Below are positions 63,942 through 64,000 of a stretch of 64,000 nt of DNA, one piece after another. The stretch covers positions 32,733,120 to 32,797,119 of the forward strand of contig JBANSL010000010.1 of the NCBI GenBank assembly GCA_037127255.1, read 5' to 3'. This DNA is from Persicaria tinctoria (lineage: Eukaryota; Streptophyta; Magnoliopsida; Caryophyllales; Polygonaceae). The number at the start of each line of letters is the position of its first letter. Within the stretch, counting starts at the first letter, position 1. The position numbers and the translations under genes are program-made. Under the pieces are notes generated by a model, which was not told the origin of the DNA, searched no databases, and saw only the letters and a program-made list of their open reading frames with translations.

Positions 63942-64000
63942 ATGGAAGTATATAATAAGATAAGATAATATACGTATAATAAGATAGGTTTTGTATTTCA
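63055..64000 (-). repeat. C5 5' LTR, truncated by the window end
   Basis: 946 bp visible, matching 54406-55345 apart from a longer (TA)n and a few substitutions. Its remaining ~80 bp and the right TSD lie outside the window. Confidence 0.9.

Larger units (their letters stand above)
54406..64000 (-). mobile_element. Sirevirus-type Copia C5 with extra ORF, running off the window
   Basis: A minus-strand element of more than 9.5 kb. The 3' LTR is 54406-55424, and the 5' LTR starts at 63055 and continues past 64000. The left TSD candidate is cttaa (54401-54405). The PBS TGGTATCAGATC (minus strand) is at 63041-63052, and a PPT containing aaggggga abuts the 3' LTR. Gene order on the minus strand is a long coiled-coil Gag, Pol, and a third ORF between Pol and the 3' LTR. 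Large size, about 1-kb LTRs and a post-pol ORF match the SIRE/Maximus (Sirevirus) lineage. Lesions: PR active-site change, one stop before RNase H, and a frameshift and stop in ORF3. Confidence 0.9.

Noticed and set aside
1..64000. CRISPR array, bacterial operon or phage-like system
   Set aside because: The window is a plant nuclear region. No regularly spaced repeat-spacer structure or prokaryotic gene cluster was seen.
1..64000. tRNA or rRNA genes
   Set aside because: Only tRNA-complementary primer-binding sites of retrotransposons were found. No cloverleaf gene or rRNA segment was recognised by eye.

Overview
This window is nuclear DNA from a flowering plant, most likely a eudicot. The evidence is two spliced plant genes, densely nested plant-type LTR retrotransposons with tRNA-iMet or tRNA-Asp primer sites, plant LINEs, and Stowaway-, hAT- and Mutator-like non-autonomous DNA elements. 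I cannot name the species. About nine tenths of the sequence is transposon-derived.

Layout. 1-1.95 kb: unassigned sequence with clustered CTCGAyGTCGAC motifs, then a fragment of an old Copia (C0). 1.95-17.76 kb: Copia C1 (TSD acctc), inserted in C0. C1 itself carries two gag-only LTR elements of one family, A (4503-9679, TSD gcttc) and B (10447-16123, TSD ggctg). 18.1-20.7 kb: minus-strand Copia C2, which keeps only the 3' half of pol between tiny identical LTRs. 21.2-22.8 kb: a six-exon YKT6-type SNARE gene with one in-frame stop. 23.3-35.0 kb: a minus-strand cinnamoyl-CoA-reductase-like gene of six exons whose 10.3-kb first intron contains Copia C3, a Stowaway-like MITE and a GGTGACA repeat array. 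35.3-40.4 kb: decayed Copia C4, just upstream of that gene. 40.7-47.4 kb: minus-strand LINE with an RNase H domain. 47.55-48.4 kb: hAT-like element. 48.8-51.3 kb: internally deleted Copia C6, split by a 524-bp Mutator-like CCTAGGCG element. 51.3-54.4 kb: second LINE, cut by C5. 54.4 kb to the window end: minus-strand Sirevirus-type Copia C5 with an extra third ORF, running off the right edge.

The most interesting material is the A/B family. Both copies have near-identical LTR pairs but encode only a Gag-like protein with no zinc knuckle, protease, reverse transcriptase or integrase. Around that gene both conserve a set of likely RNA structures: a perfect 10-bp hairpin before the gag start, a hairpin fused to a consensus splice donor just after the gag stop, and two copies of a hairpin-plus-polypurine module. 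The two modules share an AGGA loop but have different, fully paired stems. One lies mid-element and one at the 3' LTR. A triple CATGACACCCATG repeat lies between them. A and B are mosaics: the U3 start and 3' region match closely, while gag and the rest of the LTR have diverged. They look like parasites moved by another element's enzymes.

The cellular genes are a YKT6-like longin SNARE, whose single stop falls on the codon expected for the R-SNARE zero-layer arginine, and an apparently intact 328-residue CCR/phenylacetaldehyde-reductase-like enzyme. The retrotransposon ORFs are mostly broken. The exceptions are the gag genes of A and B and the truncated pol of C2.
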